Source of the DNA: Kineosporia aurantiaca JCM 3230
Lineage (GTDB): Bacteria; Actinomycetota; Actinomycetes; Actinomycetales; Kineosporiaceae
Assembly (NCBI GenBank): GCA_000719025.1
Contig: JODP01000017.1
Span: forward strand, 77,260-141,259
Length of the DNA stretch: 64,000 nt
Direction: 5' to 3'
Position 1 is the stretch's first letter, and each line of letters opens with the position of its first letter. The notes beneath the pieces are model-generated. The model saw nothing but the letters and a program-made list of their open reading frames with translations. It made no database searches and had not been told where the DNA came from. The position numbers and the translations under genes were made by a program. Positions 7,748-16,256 of the stretch are shown here, piece by piece.

Positions 7748-9321
7748 GAGGTTCCCTTCGTGCGGATCTTCCGCTTGCTGACGACTTCCCCGTTGCGGAA
7801 GCAGAACTCGAAACTGATCTCGTCGTCGGTCTCGTCGGGCTGCGAGGCGATGTCACCCGCATACCGTTCGCAGCGCCGGCCGTCGGAGCCGCGCGTCGTC
7901 TCGACCGGGGTGCCGGGCAGCAGATCGTCCAGCCGGTTCTCGTCGTCCCCGATCCGCGTTGCCGTGAAGACGTTCTCGGGGATCGTGTCCGGCGCGGCGA
8001 CGGTCGCGATCGCGGCGATACAGGAACTCAGCGACACCAGCAGGGCGGCCACCACCGCCACCAGGCCGATCCGCTGACGACGGCTGCTGCGCCGGATGAC
8101 CTGAGGGAAGTCACCCGCGCCGGGTTCGCGGGCGGGCTCGGGCACGTCCGAGTGGTACGGGATCGCGGCACTCAGCCGGAAGCCGCCGTGATCAGCCGGT
8201 CCCGATGAGAGCACCCCACCCGCCAGCCGGATCCGCTCGGCCAGCCCGAGCAGCCCCTGACCCGAGCCCCGACCCCAGGACGGACGTCCCTCATTGTTGC
8301 CGACCTCGATGAAAAGCGCGTCGTCCTCGTACCGAAGTTCTACCCGGATCGCTGCGCCAGCAGCGTGTTTCAGAGCGTTCGTGAGGCCCTCCTGGACCAC
8401 TCGGAACGCCGCGTGCTCGCCGATCAGCCCCAGCGGCTGCGGGTGCCCGGATCGCACCAGCTCGATCTCGGTGCCGGTCTGACGGGCGGCCGACACCGTC
8501 GTGTCGACCTCTCGCAACGAGCGTCCACTCGTTGCCGGCTCGTCCTGGTGGAGCACTTTCAGGATCTGCCGCAGCTCGCCCATCGCCTGGGTGGAAGCGT
8601 CCCGCAGAAGGTTGAGAGCCTCCTCCCGCTGAAGATCCGGGGTTGCCGGGAGCGCGGCGGCCTGGGCCAGACCACCCGCGTAGAGCGAGATCAGGGTGAG
8701 CCGATGACCCAGCGAGTCGTGCAGTTCGGCGGCGATCCGGTTGCGCTCGCGGGCCTGGGCCTGCCCGGCGATCAGCTGACGTTCTTGGTGCAGTTCGACG
8801 TTGCGCTGGTGCAGCGTCATGACCAGCAACCGGCGCTGGGCGAGCATGGCCGCGATCGCGCCGGGCAGGATGCCGAAGAGGGCGAAGAGGGTGAGGGCGA
8901 TCAGCGCTCCGGTCAGGCCACCGGTGTCGGGCTCCAGCACCACGCCGGCCCAGCAGCCGAGAGCGAGGAAGGTATAACCAAGGACGATCGGCACCGGCTT
9001 CTTCGCACGGTAGCCGGTGGACCAGCTGAGGACGACGATCAGCAAGGACGTGCCACCCGCGGGCACGCTGACGATGGCGCCGAGGACCAGGGCGGTGACG
9101 GGGCGAACGAGTCTCAACGGGGTCAGGACGAGCGCGGCGAGCGCCGCGGCGCCGGCGGCGACGATCTGGGCGGGGCCGGAGAGCACCCCGTAAGCGGCCA
9201 CGCTGATGCCGGTGATCAGGGACAAGAACAGGGCGAAGAGGCATTCGAGAATGACCCGGCGACGGCCGGCCGCTCGGACCGTCCGCCACCAGTAATCCGC
9301 TGTTCGGGTGACGATGGGCAT
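7744..9321 (-). CDS. Sensor histidine kinase (HisKA_3 type) with extra C-terminal membrane segment and tail
   Basis: 525 residues. Four to five membrane segments lie in the first 165 residues. The dimerisation/phospho-acceptor motif is RNRIAAELHDSLGHR with His201, followed by a HATPase domain at about 290-375 (NALKHA, GQGLLGLAERI). The partner is the overlapping NarL-type regulator. Unusually, another membrane segment follows the ATPase domain (about 415-435) and leads to a tail of about 90 residues with two Cys (RRCERYAGD, FEFCFRN). By topology this tail may lie outside the cell, where it could act as sensor. The start at 9321 has no clear Shine-Dalgarno. Confidence 0.88.
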   Translation of the reverse strand: MPIVTRTADYWWRTVRAAGRRRVILECLFALFLSLITGISVAAYGVLSGPAQIVAAGAAALAALVLTPLRLVRPVTALVLGAIVSVPAGGTSLLIVVLSWSTGYRAKKPVPIVLGYTFLALGCWAGVVLEPDTGGLTGALIALTLFALFGILPGAIAAMLAQRRLLVMTLHQRNVELHQERQLIAGQAQARERNRIAAELHDSLGHRLTLISLYAGGLAQAAALPATPDLQREEALNLLRDASTQAMGELRQILKVLHQDEPATSGRSLREVDTTVSAARQTGTEIELVRSGHPQPLGLIGEHAAFRVVQEGLTNALKHAAGAAIRVELRYEDDALFIEVGNNEGRPSWGRGSGQGLLGLAERIRLAGGVLSSGPADHGGFRLSAAIPYHSDVPEPAREPGAGDFPQVIRRSSRRQRIGLVAVVAALLVSLSSCIAAIATVAAPDTIPENVFTATRIGDDENRLDDLLPGTPVETTRGSDGRRCERYAGDIASQPDETDDEISFEFCFRNGEVVSKRKIRTKGTS

Positions 9322-9500
9322 CAGGCGGAGAGCCTAGTCGGAGCCCGGCGTGCGGTGTGCGGGCTGAAGGGGCGCTCAACGTTTTCGCCGAGCGGCCTTG
9401 TCTTCCCGGGTGGGCGGGCTTTGCGCGGGGGCAAGAGCTAGAGGCGCGCCACGGCTGCCGTCGATGAGGAGGGAACTCGGGCAGTCGTGACGCGCCGGTC

Positions 9501-9566
9501 CGGTTGGGCTGGGACGGGCTGGGACGGGCTGGGTCGAGTTGGGACGGGCTGGGTCGGGTTGGGCTG
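9501..9566. repeat. 10-bp G-rich tandem repeat with G-quadruplex motif
   Basis: Six to seven 10-bp units of GGGACGGGCT / GGGTCGGGTT lie between the 3' end of the beta-galactosidase gene and the kinase promoter region. The plus strand contains GGG runs separated by exactly two bases at 9506-9533, which meets the ideal pattern for a three-layer G-quadruplex. Confidence 0.9.
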
Positions 9567-11588
9567 TCAGCGGCGGAAGATCCGCACGCTGCCGGCCGGG
9601 ATCTTGGCGCTGCCGGCGCAGGTCTCGCCGGTGAGCAGATCGGTTCCGTCCACCCGCAGATCCACCGGGGTGGTGGCGTGGTTGATCGCGAAGACGTACT
9701 CCGTGCCGTCCTCGGCGTGCCGGCTGACCAGTTCCAGGTCCCACGGCAGGTCCCGGTCGACGGTGACGCCCGCCCGCTCCAGCACCGGGTCGAGCACGGC
9801 GCCCAGAACCTGGTGGTCGAGCACGGTGGAGACGTAGGTCGCGGTGCCGGCGCCGAGGGTGCGACGGGTGACCGCGGCCCGGCCGGTGGCCGGGCCGTCC
9901 AGGTACTCCAGGATCGTCTCGGCGCCCAGGAGTTGGAGGTCCTCGGCCCAGATCCGGCCCTTGAGGTCGCCGGTCAGCGCGACCTGCCCCTCGGCCGGCA
10001 GCGGCAGCACCTCTTCCACGCTGACCTGCAGCAGGTCGCGTACGGCGCCGTTCCAACCGCCGGGGTGCACCGCGTCGTCCTGGTCGACCACGCCGGAGAA
10101 CGGCCCGACCACCAGGTGCCCGCCGCCCTCGACATAGGCGGTCAGGTTGGCCACCGCCTCGGCGGTCAGCAGGTAGGACGCGGGCGCCAGGACGACCGGG
10201 TAGCCGCTGAGATCCGCGGTGGGATGGGCGAAATCGACCGTTACGTGATCCCGCCAGAGACGCTCGTAGTACTCCCGGACCTGCTGACGCGGGGCCAGGT
10301 CGACGCTGGGCCGCCAGTCCAGGTCCTGCGCCCAGAACGACTCCCAGTCCCAGAGGATCGCGGCCTGGGCCCTGACCCGGGAGCCGAGGACGGCGTCCAG
10401 GTCGCCCAGAGTGGCGCCCAACTGGGTGATCTCACCGAAGACCCGGCTGTTCGCCCCGGCGTGCGGAAGCATCGCGGAGTGGAACTTCTCGGCGCCGCGC
10501 CGGGAGGCCCGCCACTGGAAGAACAGGATCGCGTCGGCCCCCCGGGCCAGGTGGCTGAGCGAGTTGCGGGCCATCTCGCCCGGGCGCTTGGCCAGGTTGC
10601 GGGGCTGCCAGTTGACCGCCGAGGAGGAGTGCTCCATCAGGATCCACGGCCGTCCCCCGGCCAGCGAGCGGGTCAGGTCGGCGTCCAGGGCCAGGCCGAC
10701 CTGACTGAGCGGGTCGGCGGCGGTCAGGTAGTGGTCGTTGGCCACCACGTCGACCTCGGCCGACCACTTCCACAGGTCCATCGAGGGGCAGTTGGTGGCC
10801 ATGAAGTTCGTGGTGACCGGGATCCCCGGGGCCAGCTCGTGCAGCACGTCCCGCTCGCGGGTGAAGCAGCCGATGAGTTCCTCGTTGGAGAACCGGGCGA
10901 AGTCCAGGCGGTGGGCAGGATTCGAGGACGTCCCCGACAACGCCGGCGTGCCCACCTGCGTCCATTCGTAGTAGGTCTGACCCCAGAAGGCGGTACCCCA
11001 GGCCGCGTTCAGCGCGTCCAGCGTGCCGTACCGGGCCTTCAACCACTCCCGGAAGGACGCCGCGCTGACCTCGCAGTAGCACTCGGAAATCGGTGCGCCG
11101 TACTCGTTGTGGACGTGCCAGAGGGAGACTGCAGGATGGTTGCCGTAGCGCTTGGCCAGTTCGGTCGTGATCCGCACCGAGGCCTCGGCGTACTCGGGGG
11201 AGGACGGGCAGCAGATCCCGCGCGAGCCGGTGGCCAGCACCGTCCCGTCCCGCAGCACCGGTCGCACGTGCGGGTTCTGCTGCCAGAACCAGGCCGGCGG
11301 GACGGTGGTCGGGGTGCCCAGGTCGACCCGGACACCGGCGCCGTGCAGGCCCTCGATCACCCGGTCCAGCCAGCCGAAGTCGAACTCGCCCGGCCGGGGC
11401 TCCAGCAGGGCCCAGGAGAAGATGCCGATGCTGACCAGGTTCACCCCCGCCCGGCGCATCAGGTCCAGGTCCTCGGCCCAGACCTCCTCGGGCCACTGCT
11501 CGGGGTTGTAGTCGCCGCCGAAGCCGACCGACTTCACCCCCGGCAGCCAGCCGTCCTTCAGCAGGCTCTGGTCGCTCTGGTTGCTCAC
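9567..11588 (-). CDS. Beta-galactosidase, glycoside hydrolase family 42
   Basis: 673 residues from GTG 11588. The GH42 TIM barrel is complete: GGDYNPEQWP at the N-terminus, acid/base Glu in SLWHVHNEYGAP, nucleophile Glu in RPWILMEHSSSAVNW, then a trimerisation domain (about 390-600) and a C-terminal beta domain. No signal peptide is seen, so the enzyme is cytoplasmic and cleaves imported beta-galactosides (galacto- or arabinogalacto-oligosaccharides, or lactose). It is divergent from the sugar-importer operon at 11877, which supports this role. GTG 11588 has GAGGG 8 bases upstream; ATG 11609 is an alternative. Confidence 0.93.
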   Translation of the reverse strand: MSNQSDQSLLKDGWLPGVKSVGFGGDYNPEQWPEEVWAEDLDLMRRAGVNLVSIGIFSWALLEPRPGEFDFGWLDRVIEGLHGAGVRVDLGTPTTVPPAWFWQQNPHVRPVLRDGTVLATGSRGICCPSSPEYAEASVRITTELAKRYGNHPAVSLWHVHNEYGAPISECYCEVSAASFREWLKARYGTLDALNAAWGTAFWGQTYYEWTQVGTPALSGTSSNPAHRLDFARFSNEELIGCFTRERDVLHELAPGIPVTTNFMATNCPSMDLWKWSAEVDVVANDHYLTAADPLSQVGLALDADLTRSLAGGRPWILMEHSSSAVNWQPRNLAKRPGEMARNSLSHLARGADAILFFQWRASRRGAEKFHSAMLPHAGANSRVFGEITQLGATLGDLDAVLGSRVRAQAAILWDWESFWAQDLDWRPSVDLAPRQQVREYYERLWRDHVTVDFAHPTADLSGYPVVLAPASYLLTAEAVANLTAYVEGGGHLVVGPFSGVVDQDDAVHPGGWNGAVRDLLQVSVEEVLPLPAEGQVALTGDLKGRIWAEDLQLLGAETILEYLDGPATGRAAVTRRTLGAGTATYVSTVLDHQVLGAVLDPVLERAGVTVDRDLPWDLELVSRHAEDGTEYVFAINHATTPVDLRVDGTDLLTGETCAGSAKIPAGSVRIFRR

Positions 11589-11876
11589 GGCATCCACCCT
11601 CGCTCGCATGGGACGTGCGCGATCGGCGCCGTCCTGGCGCGCGACACCGCACGGCGCCGACCGGATGGGTCGACGAGACATGTGTGCACGGTCCCACAGG
11701 TGTGGATTTTCGCCAAGCCCCTGTTGCAGTGCGGTGTTGGCATCAGGTCGTGATGTTCGCAGACGTTGACAAGTGCGTTTCTGAATGTCACGTTGTGACC
11801 GGTCCCACGCGGCGTCGCTCGACCCGGGCGCTGCCTCGCTTCAACGACGAAGCTGATGCTTCGCAAGGAGGACGTC
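11589..11876. promoter_or_regulatory. Divergent promoter region of the beta-galactoside locus
   Basis: The 288-base gap between the GH42 gene and the binding-protein gene carries several inverted repeats: CCACA-GG-TGTGG (11694-11705), GTCAC-GTT-GTGAC (11787-11799), and CGAAGC-TGAT-GCTTCG (11848-11863) just before the AAGGAGG of the binding-protein gene. CGGTCCCAC occurs twice (11689-11697, 11800-11808). These are candidate operators for the LacI protein encoded at 15225; none is proven. Confidence 0.45.
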
Positions 11877-13214
11877 ATGCGGCGAACGCTGCGCGGCAGT
11901 CTGGTCATGCTCTCCGCCACTCTCACCGCCTCCGTCCTGCTGACGGCCTGCGGGGGTGGCTCCTCCGACTCCTCAGGTTCGTCCGCGGACCCGGCGCCCA
12001 AGCCCGGTGAGAAGATCGAGCTGAACTACTGGTCCTGGGCTCCGGACATGGACAAGACGGTGGACGTCTGGAACAAGTCCCACCCGGACATCCACGTCAC
12101 GGTGAACAAGCAGGACGGCGGCGACCCGGCGGTCGCCAAGCTGCTCACCGCGATCAAGGCCGGCAGCGGGGCCCCCGACGTGATGCAGGCCGAGTACCAG
12201 GCCCTGCCCACCATGGTCGCGGCCGGTGCGCTGGCCGACATCAAGGCCGATCTGCCCTCGGACACCCAGGGGCACTTCGCCGACGGCGTCTGGAACGCGG
12301 TCACTCTCGGCACCGACGCGGTCTACGCGGTACCGCAGGACTCCGGCCCGTTGATGTTCTACTACCGCGACGACGTGTTCAAGAAGGACGGGATCAAGGT
12401 CCCGACCACTTGGGACGAGTACGCGGCGGCAGCCAAGACGATCCACGAGAAGAACCCCAAGCAGTTCCTCGGTACTTTCTCCTCCAACGACCCGGGCTGG
12501 TTCGCCGGCCTGACCCAGCAGAACGGCGCCAGCTGGTGGGGGGTCGACGGCCAGAGCTGGAGCGTGAACATCGACTCGGCGGAAAGCCAGAAGGTGGCCT
12601 CGTTCTGGGGCAACCTGGTCGAGCAGGGCGTCATCGACAACACTCCGATGTACACCCCGGGCTGGAACAAGGCGCTGAACAACGGAACTCAGGTCGGCTG
12701 GGTCAGCGCGGTCTGGGCGCCCGGTGTGCTCGCCTCGAACGCCCCGGACACCAAGGGCAAGTGGAAGGCCGCTCCGCTGCCGCAGTGGGACGCCAGTGCT
12801 CCGGCCACCGGTAACTGGGGTGGTTCCTCCACCGCCGTCACCTCGCAGTCCAAGCACAAGGCGGCCGCCGCCGAGTTCGCGGCGTGGCTGAACACCAGTG
12901 CGGACGGCGTGAAGGCGCTGGCCACGATCTCCAACGTGTACCCGGCCGACACCAAGAACTCGGCCGCCGCGCTGTCCCAGCCGCCGGCGTTCTTCGCCAA
13001 CCAGCCGGACTTCTACACCGTGGCCGCCCAGGTGGCCGGCACCGCGAAGAGCTTTACCTACGGTCCGGACACCAACGTCGCCTACAGCGCCTACAACGAC
13101 GCGTTCGCCAAGGCCGCACAGTCGAAGAAGGCCAGCGCGTTCACCGACGCCCTGAAGACGATGCAGACGACGACGCTGGACGACCTCAAGTCCAGCGGCT
13201 ACGCGGCCAAGTAA
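11877..13214 (+). CDS. Extracellular sugar-binding lipoprotein (ABC importer, SBP family 1)
   Basis: 445 residues. A lipoprotein signal ends in LLTAC with Cys25, followed by a Ser/Gly spacer, so the protein is tethered outside the membrane. The body is a type 1 carbohydrate-binding protein (ELNYWSWAPDMDKTVDVWNK, YRDDVFKKDGIKVPTTWDEY). It delivers sugar to the two permeases downstream. The divergent GH42 gene points to a beta-galactoside ligand; this is inference. ATG 11877 has a perfect AAGGAGG. No ATPase gene is in the operon; a shared MsiK-type ATPase encoded elsewhere is usual in actinobacteria. Confidence 0.92.
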   Translation: MRRTLRGSLVMLSATLTASVLLTACGGGSSDSSGSSADPAPKPGEKIELNYWSWAPDMDKTVDVWNKSHPDIHVTVNKQDGGDPAVAKLLTAIKAGSGAPDVMQAEYQALPTMVAAGALADIKADLPSDTQGHFADGVWNAVTLGTDAVYAVPQDSGPLMFYYRDDVFKKDGIKVPTTWDEYAAAAKTIHEKNPKQFLGTFSSNDPGWFAGLTQQNGASWWGVDGQSWSVNIDSAESQKVASFWGNLVEQGVIDNTPMYTPGWNKALNNGTQVGWVSAVWAPGVLASNAPDTKGKWKAAPLPQWDASAPATGNWGGSSTAVTSQSKHKAAAAEFAAWLNTSADGVKALATISNVYPADTKNSAAALSQPPAFFANQPDFYTVAAQVAGTAKSFTYGPDTNVAYSAYNDAFAKAAQSKKASAFTDALKTMQTTTLDDLKSSGYAAK

Positions 13215-13226
13215 CCGGCCCCTTCC

Positions 13227-13339
13227 CCGTGATCATGGACTTTCGCCCTCGTGATCATGGACTTCTGCCCCCGGGGTAGAACTCCATGATCACGGGGGAA
13301 GAAGTCCATGATCACGGGGAGAGAAGTCCATGATCACGG
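13227..13339. repeat. CATGATCAC repeat array: two inverted and three direct units, 22-bp period
   Basis: Five 16-bp units lie between the binding-protein and first permease genes. Units at 13227 and 13249 read CCGTGATCATGGACTT (or TCG-); units at 13280, 13302 and 13324 read AACTCCATGATCACGG or AAGTCCATGATCACGG. Starts within each orientation are exactly 22 bases apart. The two orientations are perfect complements, so the RNA can fold into a long stem. The same unit recurs at 30004-30062. Confidence 0.95.
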
Positions 13340-13365
13340 ACCAGATGGGTAAGTAGGAGTCGACG

Positions 13366-14340
13366 ATGACGAGCACCACGAACGAACGGATCGGCTCGGC
13401 CGCGCGAGTGCCGGATCCGCCCCCGGTGAGACGGCGTAGCCGGACCAGCAAGGCGCCGTACGCGTTCATGTTCCCGGCCGTCGCGCTGTTCGTGTTCTCC
13501 ATCGCCGTGCCGATTCTCTACACCGCCTACCTGAGCCTGCGCACGGTCAAGGTGCAAGGGCTGGGGCTCGGGCCGAACGCCCGCACCGAGGTCTGGGGCG
13601 GCCTGACCAACTACGCGAACACCCTGACCGACAGCGACTTCCTGCACAGCGTGCTGCGGGTGCTCGGCTACGGCCTGGTGGTCATCCCGGTGATGCTCGG
13701 CCTGGCCCTGCTGTTCGCCCTGCTGCTGGACTCGGTGCGGGTGCGGGCCCGGCGGTTCGCCCGGGTGGTGATCTTCCTGCCCTACGCCGTGCCGGCGGTG
13801 ATCTCCTCGCTGCTGTGGGGTTTCCTCTACCTGCCCTCGGTCAGCCCGTTCACCTACGCCGCCGACCAGGTCGGGATCACCCTGCCCGAGCCGATGGCGC
13901 CCGGTCTGGTGCTGTTCGCGATCGCCAACATCGCGGTCTGGGGCGGCTGCGGCTTCAACATGATCGTGCTCTACACGGCGCTGCGCTCGATCCCCTCCGA
14001 CCTCTACGAGGCGGCCCGGATCGACGGGGCCACCGAGCTCCAGATCGCCCTGCGGATCAAGATCCCGATCGTCATCCCCTCGCTGATCATGACCTCGGTG
14101 TTCTCGATGATCACCACCCTGCAGGTGTTCGCCGAGCCGACCGTGCTGCGGCCGCTGACCAACAACATCTCCACCAGCTGGAGCCCGCTGATGATGATCT
14201 ACCGGGACGCCTTCACCCGGAACGACATCTACTCGGCCTCGGCCACCTCGGTCGTCCTGGCCGTCGCCACCTTCCTGCTGTCCTTCGGATTCCTGCGCCT
14301 GGTGCAGAACCGGGCCTTCGCCCAGGAGACCAACTCATGA
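13366..14340 (+). CDS. Sugar ABC transporter permease (first subunit, MalF-like)
   Basis: 324 residues with six main membrane segments and the binding-protein-dependent transport motif YEAARIDGATELQIALRIKIP that docks the ATPase. It forms a channel with the next gene product, whose start overlaps this stop by ATGA. A GGAG lies 7 bases before ATG 13366. The gene is separated from the binding-protein gene by the stem-forming repeat array. Confidence 0.92.
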   Translation: MTSTTNERIGSAARVPDPPPVRRRSRTSKAPYAFMFPAVALFVFSIAVPILYTAYLSLRTVKVQGLGLGPNARTEVWGGLTNYANTLTDSDFLHSVLRVLGYGLVVIPVMLGLALLFALLLDSVRVRARRFARVVIFLPYAVPAVISSLLWGFLYLPSVSPFTYAADQVGITLPEPMAPGLVLFAIANIAVWGGCGFNMIVLYTALRSIPSDLYEAARIDGATELQIALRIKIPIVIPSLIMTSVFSMITTLQVFAEPTVLRPLTNNISTSWSPLMMIYRDAFTRNDIYSASATSVVLAVATFLLSFGFLRLVQNRAFAQETNS

Positions 14341-15215
14341 GCGCCGTCACCGCCACCCCGGCGATCACCGCCAAGCCCCGGACCGCCCGGCAGAAGCCCA
14401 GTTTCGTCGGCACCGGGATCCTGATCATCGGCGCCGTCTACTGCCTGATCCCGGTGGTCTGGGTGTTCATGGCCTCCACCAAGAGCACCGGTGGCCTGTT
14501 CTCCACCTTCACCTACGCCCCGGGCACCAACCTGTGGGACAACATCACCACGCTGTCCAGCTACCGGGGCGGCCTGTTCTGGCGCTGGATGCTGAACACC
14601 GCGCTGTACGCCGGGGTCGGGGCGGGGCTGTCGATGGTGGTCTCCGCAATGGCCGGCTACGCCCTGGCCAAGTACCGGTTCCGCGGCCGCGCCGCGCTGT
14701 TCAACCTGCTGCTGGCCGGAGTGCTGGTGCCGGGCGTGATCCTCGCCGTGCCGCAGTACCTGCTGTTCGCCAAACTCGGCCTGACCAACACCTACTGGGC
14801 CGTCCTGCTGCCCAGCATCATCAGCCCGTACGGCATCTACCTGGCCCGGATCTACGTCTCCGCGGCGGTGCCGGACGAGGTGATCGAGGCGGCCCGCACC
14901 GACGGTGCCAAGGACCTGAAGGTGTTCACCTCGATCGTGATGCCGATGATGGTGCCCGGCCTGGTGACCATCTTCCTGTTCCAGTTCGTCGCGATCTGGA
15001 ACAACTACCTGCTGCCCTTCGTGATGCTCGGCAACGACAAGCTGTTCCCGGTCACCGTGGGGCTGTCCGGCCTGCTCAACCAGGGCTCGCAGCAGCCGGC
15101 CCTGTACTCCGTGGTGATCACCGGCGCGCTGCTGTCGATCCTGCCCCTGCTGGCGCTGTTCCTGCTGCTCCAGCGCTTCTGGCAGGTCGATCTGGCCGCC
15201 GGGGCCGTGAAGTAG
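14337..15215 (+). CDS. Sugar ABC transporter permease (second subunit, MalG-like)
   Basis: 292 residues. Six membrane segments and the EAA motif (EVIEAARTDGAKDLKVFTSIVMP) place it in the carbohydrate MalG-like family. The start overlaps the previous stop (ATGA), which implies translational coupling and one-to-one production with the first permease. The family C-terminus (FWQVDLAAGAVK) is intact. Confidence 0.93.
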   Translation: MSAVTATPAITAKPRTARQKPSFVGTGILIIGAVYCLIPVVWVFMASTKSTGGLFSTFTYAPGTNLWDNITTLSSYRGGLFWRWMLNTALYAGVGAGLSMVVSAMAGYALAKYRFRGRAALFNLLLAGVLVPGVILAVPQYLLFAKLGLTNTYWAVLLPSIISPYGIYLARIYVSAAVPDEVIEAARTDGAKDLKVFTSIVMPMMVPGLVTIFLFQFVAIWNNYLLPFVMLGNDKLFPVTVGLSGLLNQGSQQPALYSVVITGALLSILPLLALFLLLQRFWQVDLAAGAVK

Positions 15216-15224
15216 CCTGCCGAC

Positions 15225-16256
15225 GTGCAGTTGCGACCAGTTCGACCCGGCGAGAAACGCCCCACCATCCGCGACGTGGCCAGCGTCGCCGGCGTCTCCC
15301 GGGGCACCGTCTCGCGGGTGCTGAACGGCGGTGACCGGGTCAGCCCGGAGGCCCAGGAGGCGGTCGAGCGGGCGATCGCGGAGACCGGGTACACCGCCAA
15401 CCACGCCGCCCGCACCCTCGCCCTGGGCCGCTCCAACACGGTGGCCTTCCTGCTCAGCGAGCCGCAGCACATCCTGTTCGAGGACCCGACGTTCGCCCGG
15501 CTGATGGGCGGCTGCACCCGGGCCCTGGCCGAGCACGGCATGCTGCTCACGCTGGTCACCGCGGGTACCCCGGCCGACCGCGAGCGGGCCGTCGGCTACG
15601 TCGCCTCGCAGCACGTGGACGGGGTGCTGCTGGCCTCCAGCCACGCCGTCGACCCGGTGGCCGAGGAACTGATCGCCACCGGGGTGCCGACCGTGGTGTG
15701 CGGCCGGTTCCCCGGTCTGGAGGCAAGGATCAGCATGGTCGGAGCCGACGACCTGGACGGTGGCCGGCAGATGACGCAGCACCTGATCGCCCGGGGCTCG
15801 CGGAAGATCGCGCACATCACCGGGCAGATGGATACGCCCGGTGGGTTCGGCCGGCTGGAGGGTTACAAGCAGGCGCTGACCGCGGCCGGCCTGCCGGTCC
15901 GGCCGGAACTGATCGTGCACGGCGACTACTCGCGGGAGAGCGGCGAGGCCGGGATGCGGGCGCTGCTGGAGATGACGCCGGACCTGGACGGCGTGTTCGT
16001 GGCCTCCGACCTGATGGCGGCCGGGGCCTGCGCGGTGCTGCGGGAGAACGGCCGGCGGATCCCGGACGACGTGCGGGTGGGCGGCTTCGACGACGCCGGG
16101 GTGGCCGAGCACCTGGATCCCGGGCTGAGCACGATGCGGCAGCCGTTCGAGCGGATCAGCCGGGAGATGGTGCGACTCTTGCTGGCCCGGATCGACGGGG
16201 AGGGGGACGCCTCGGTGTTCCTGCCCTCCACGCTGGTCCAGCGTGCCTCCACGTAA
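15225..16256 (+). CDS. LacI-family transcriptional regulator of the beta-galactoside locus
   Basis: 343 residues. N-terminal HTH and hinge (TIRDVASVAGVSRGTVSRVLNGG, YTANHAARTLALGRS), then a periplasmic-binding-like sugar sensor domain (GTRP pattern LIARGSRKIAHITG; VFVASDLMAAGA; VRVGGFDDAG). It starts with GTG 9 bases after the permease stop and is probably co-transcribed. It very likely represses the importer and GH42 genes until the sugar is present. Its end overlaps the next gene by 14 bases. Confidence 0.92.
   Translation: MQLRPVRPGEKRPTIRDVASVAGVSRGTVSRVLNGGDRVSPEAQEAVERAIAETGYTANHAARTLALGRSNTVAFLLSEPQHILFEDPTFARLMGGCTRALAEHGMLLTLVTAGTPADRERAVGYVASQHVDGVLLASSHAVDPVAEELIATGVPTVVCGRFPGLEARISMVGADDLDGGRQMTQHLIARGSRKIAHITGQMDTPGGFGRLEGYKQALTAAGLPVRPELIVHGDYSRESGEAGMRALLEMTPDLDGVFVASDLMAAGACAVLRENGRRIPDDVRVGGFDDAGVAEHLDPGLSTMRQPFERISREMVRLLLARIDGEGDASVFLPSTLVQRAST

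Noticed and set aside
9504..11753. Long open frame of about 750 codons opposite the GH42 gene
   Set aside because: It is antisense to a well-supported enzyme gene, rich in Arg/Gly/Pro as expected from high-GC shadow frames, and has no recognisable domain.
13227..13339. CRISPR array
   Set aside because: Units are 16 bp with 6-bp gaps and mixed orientation; there are no spacers of about 30 bp and no cas genes.
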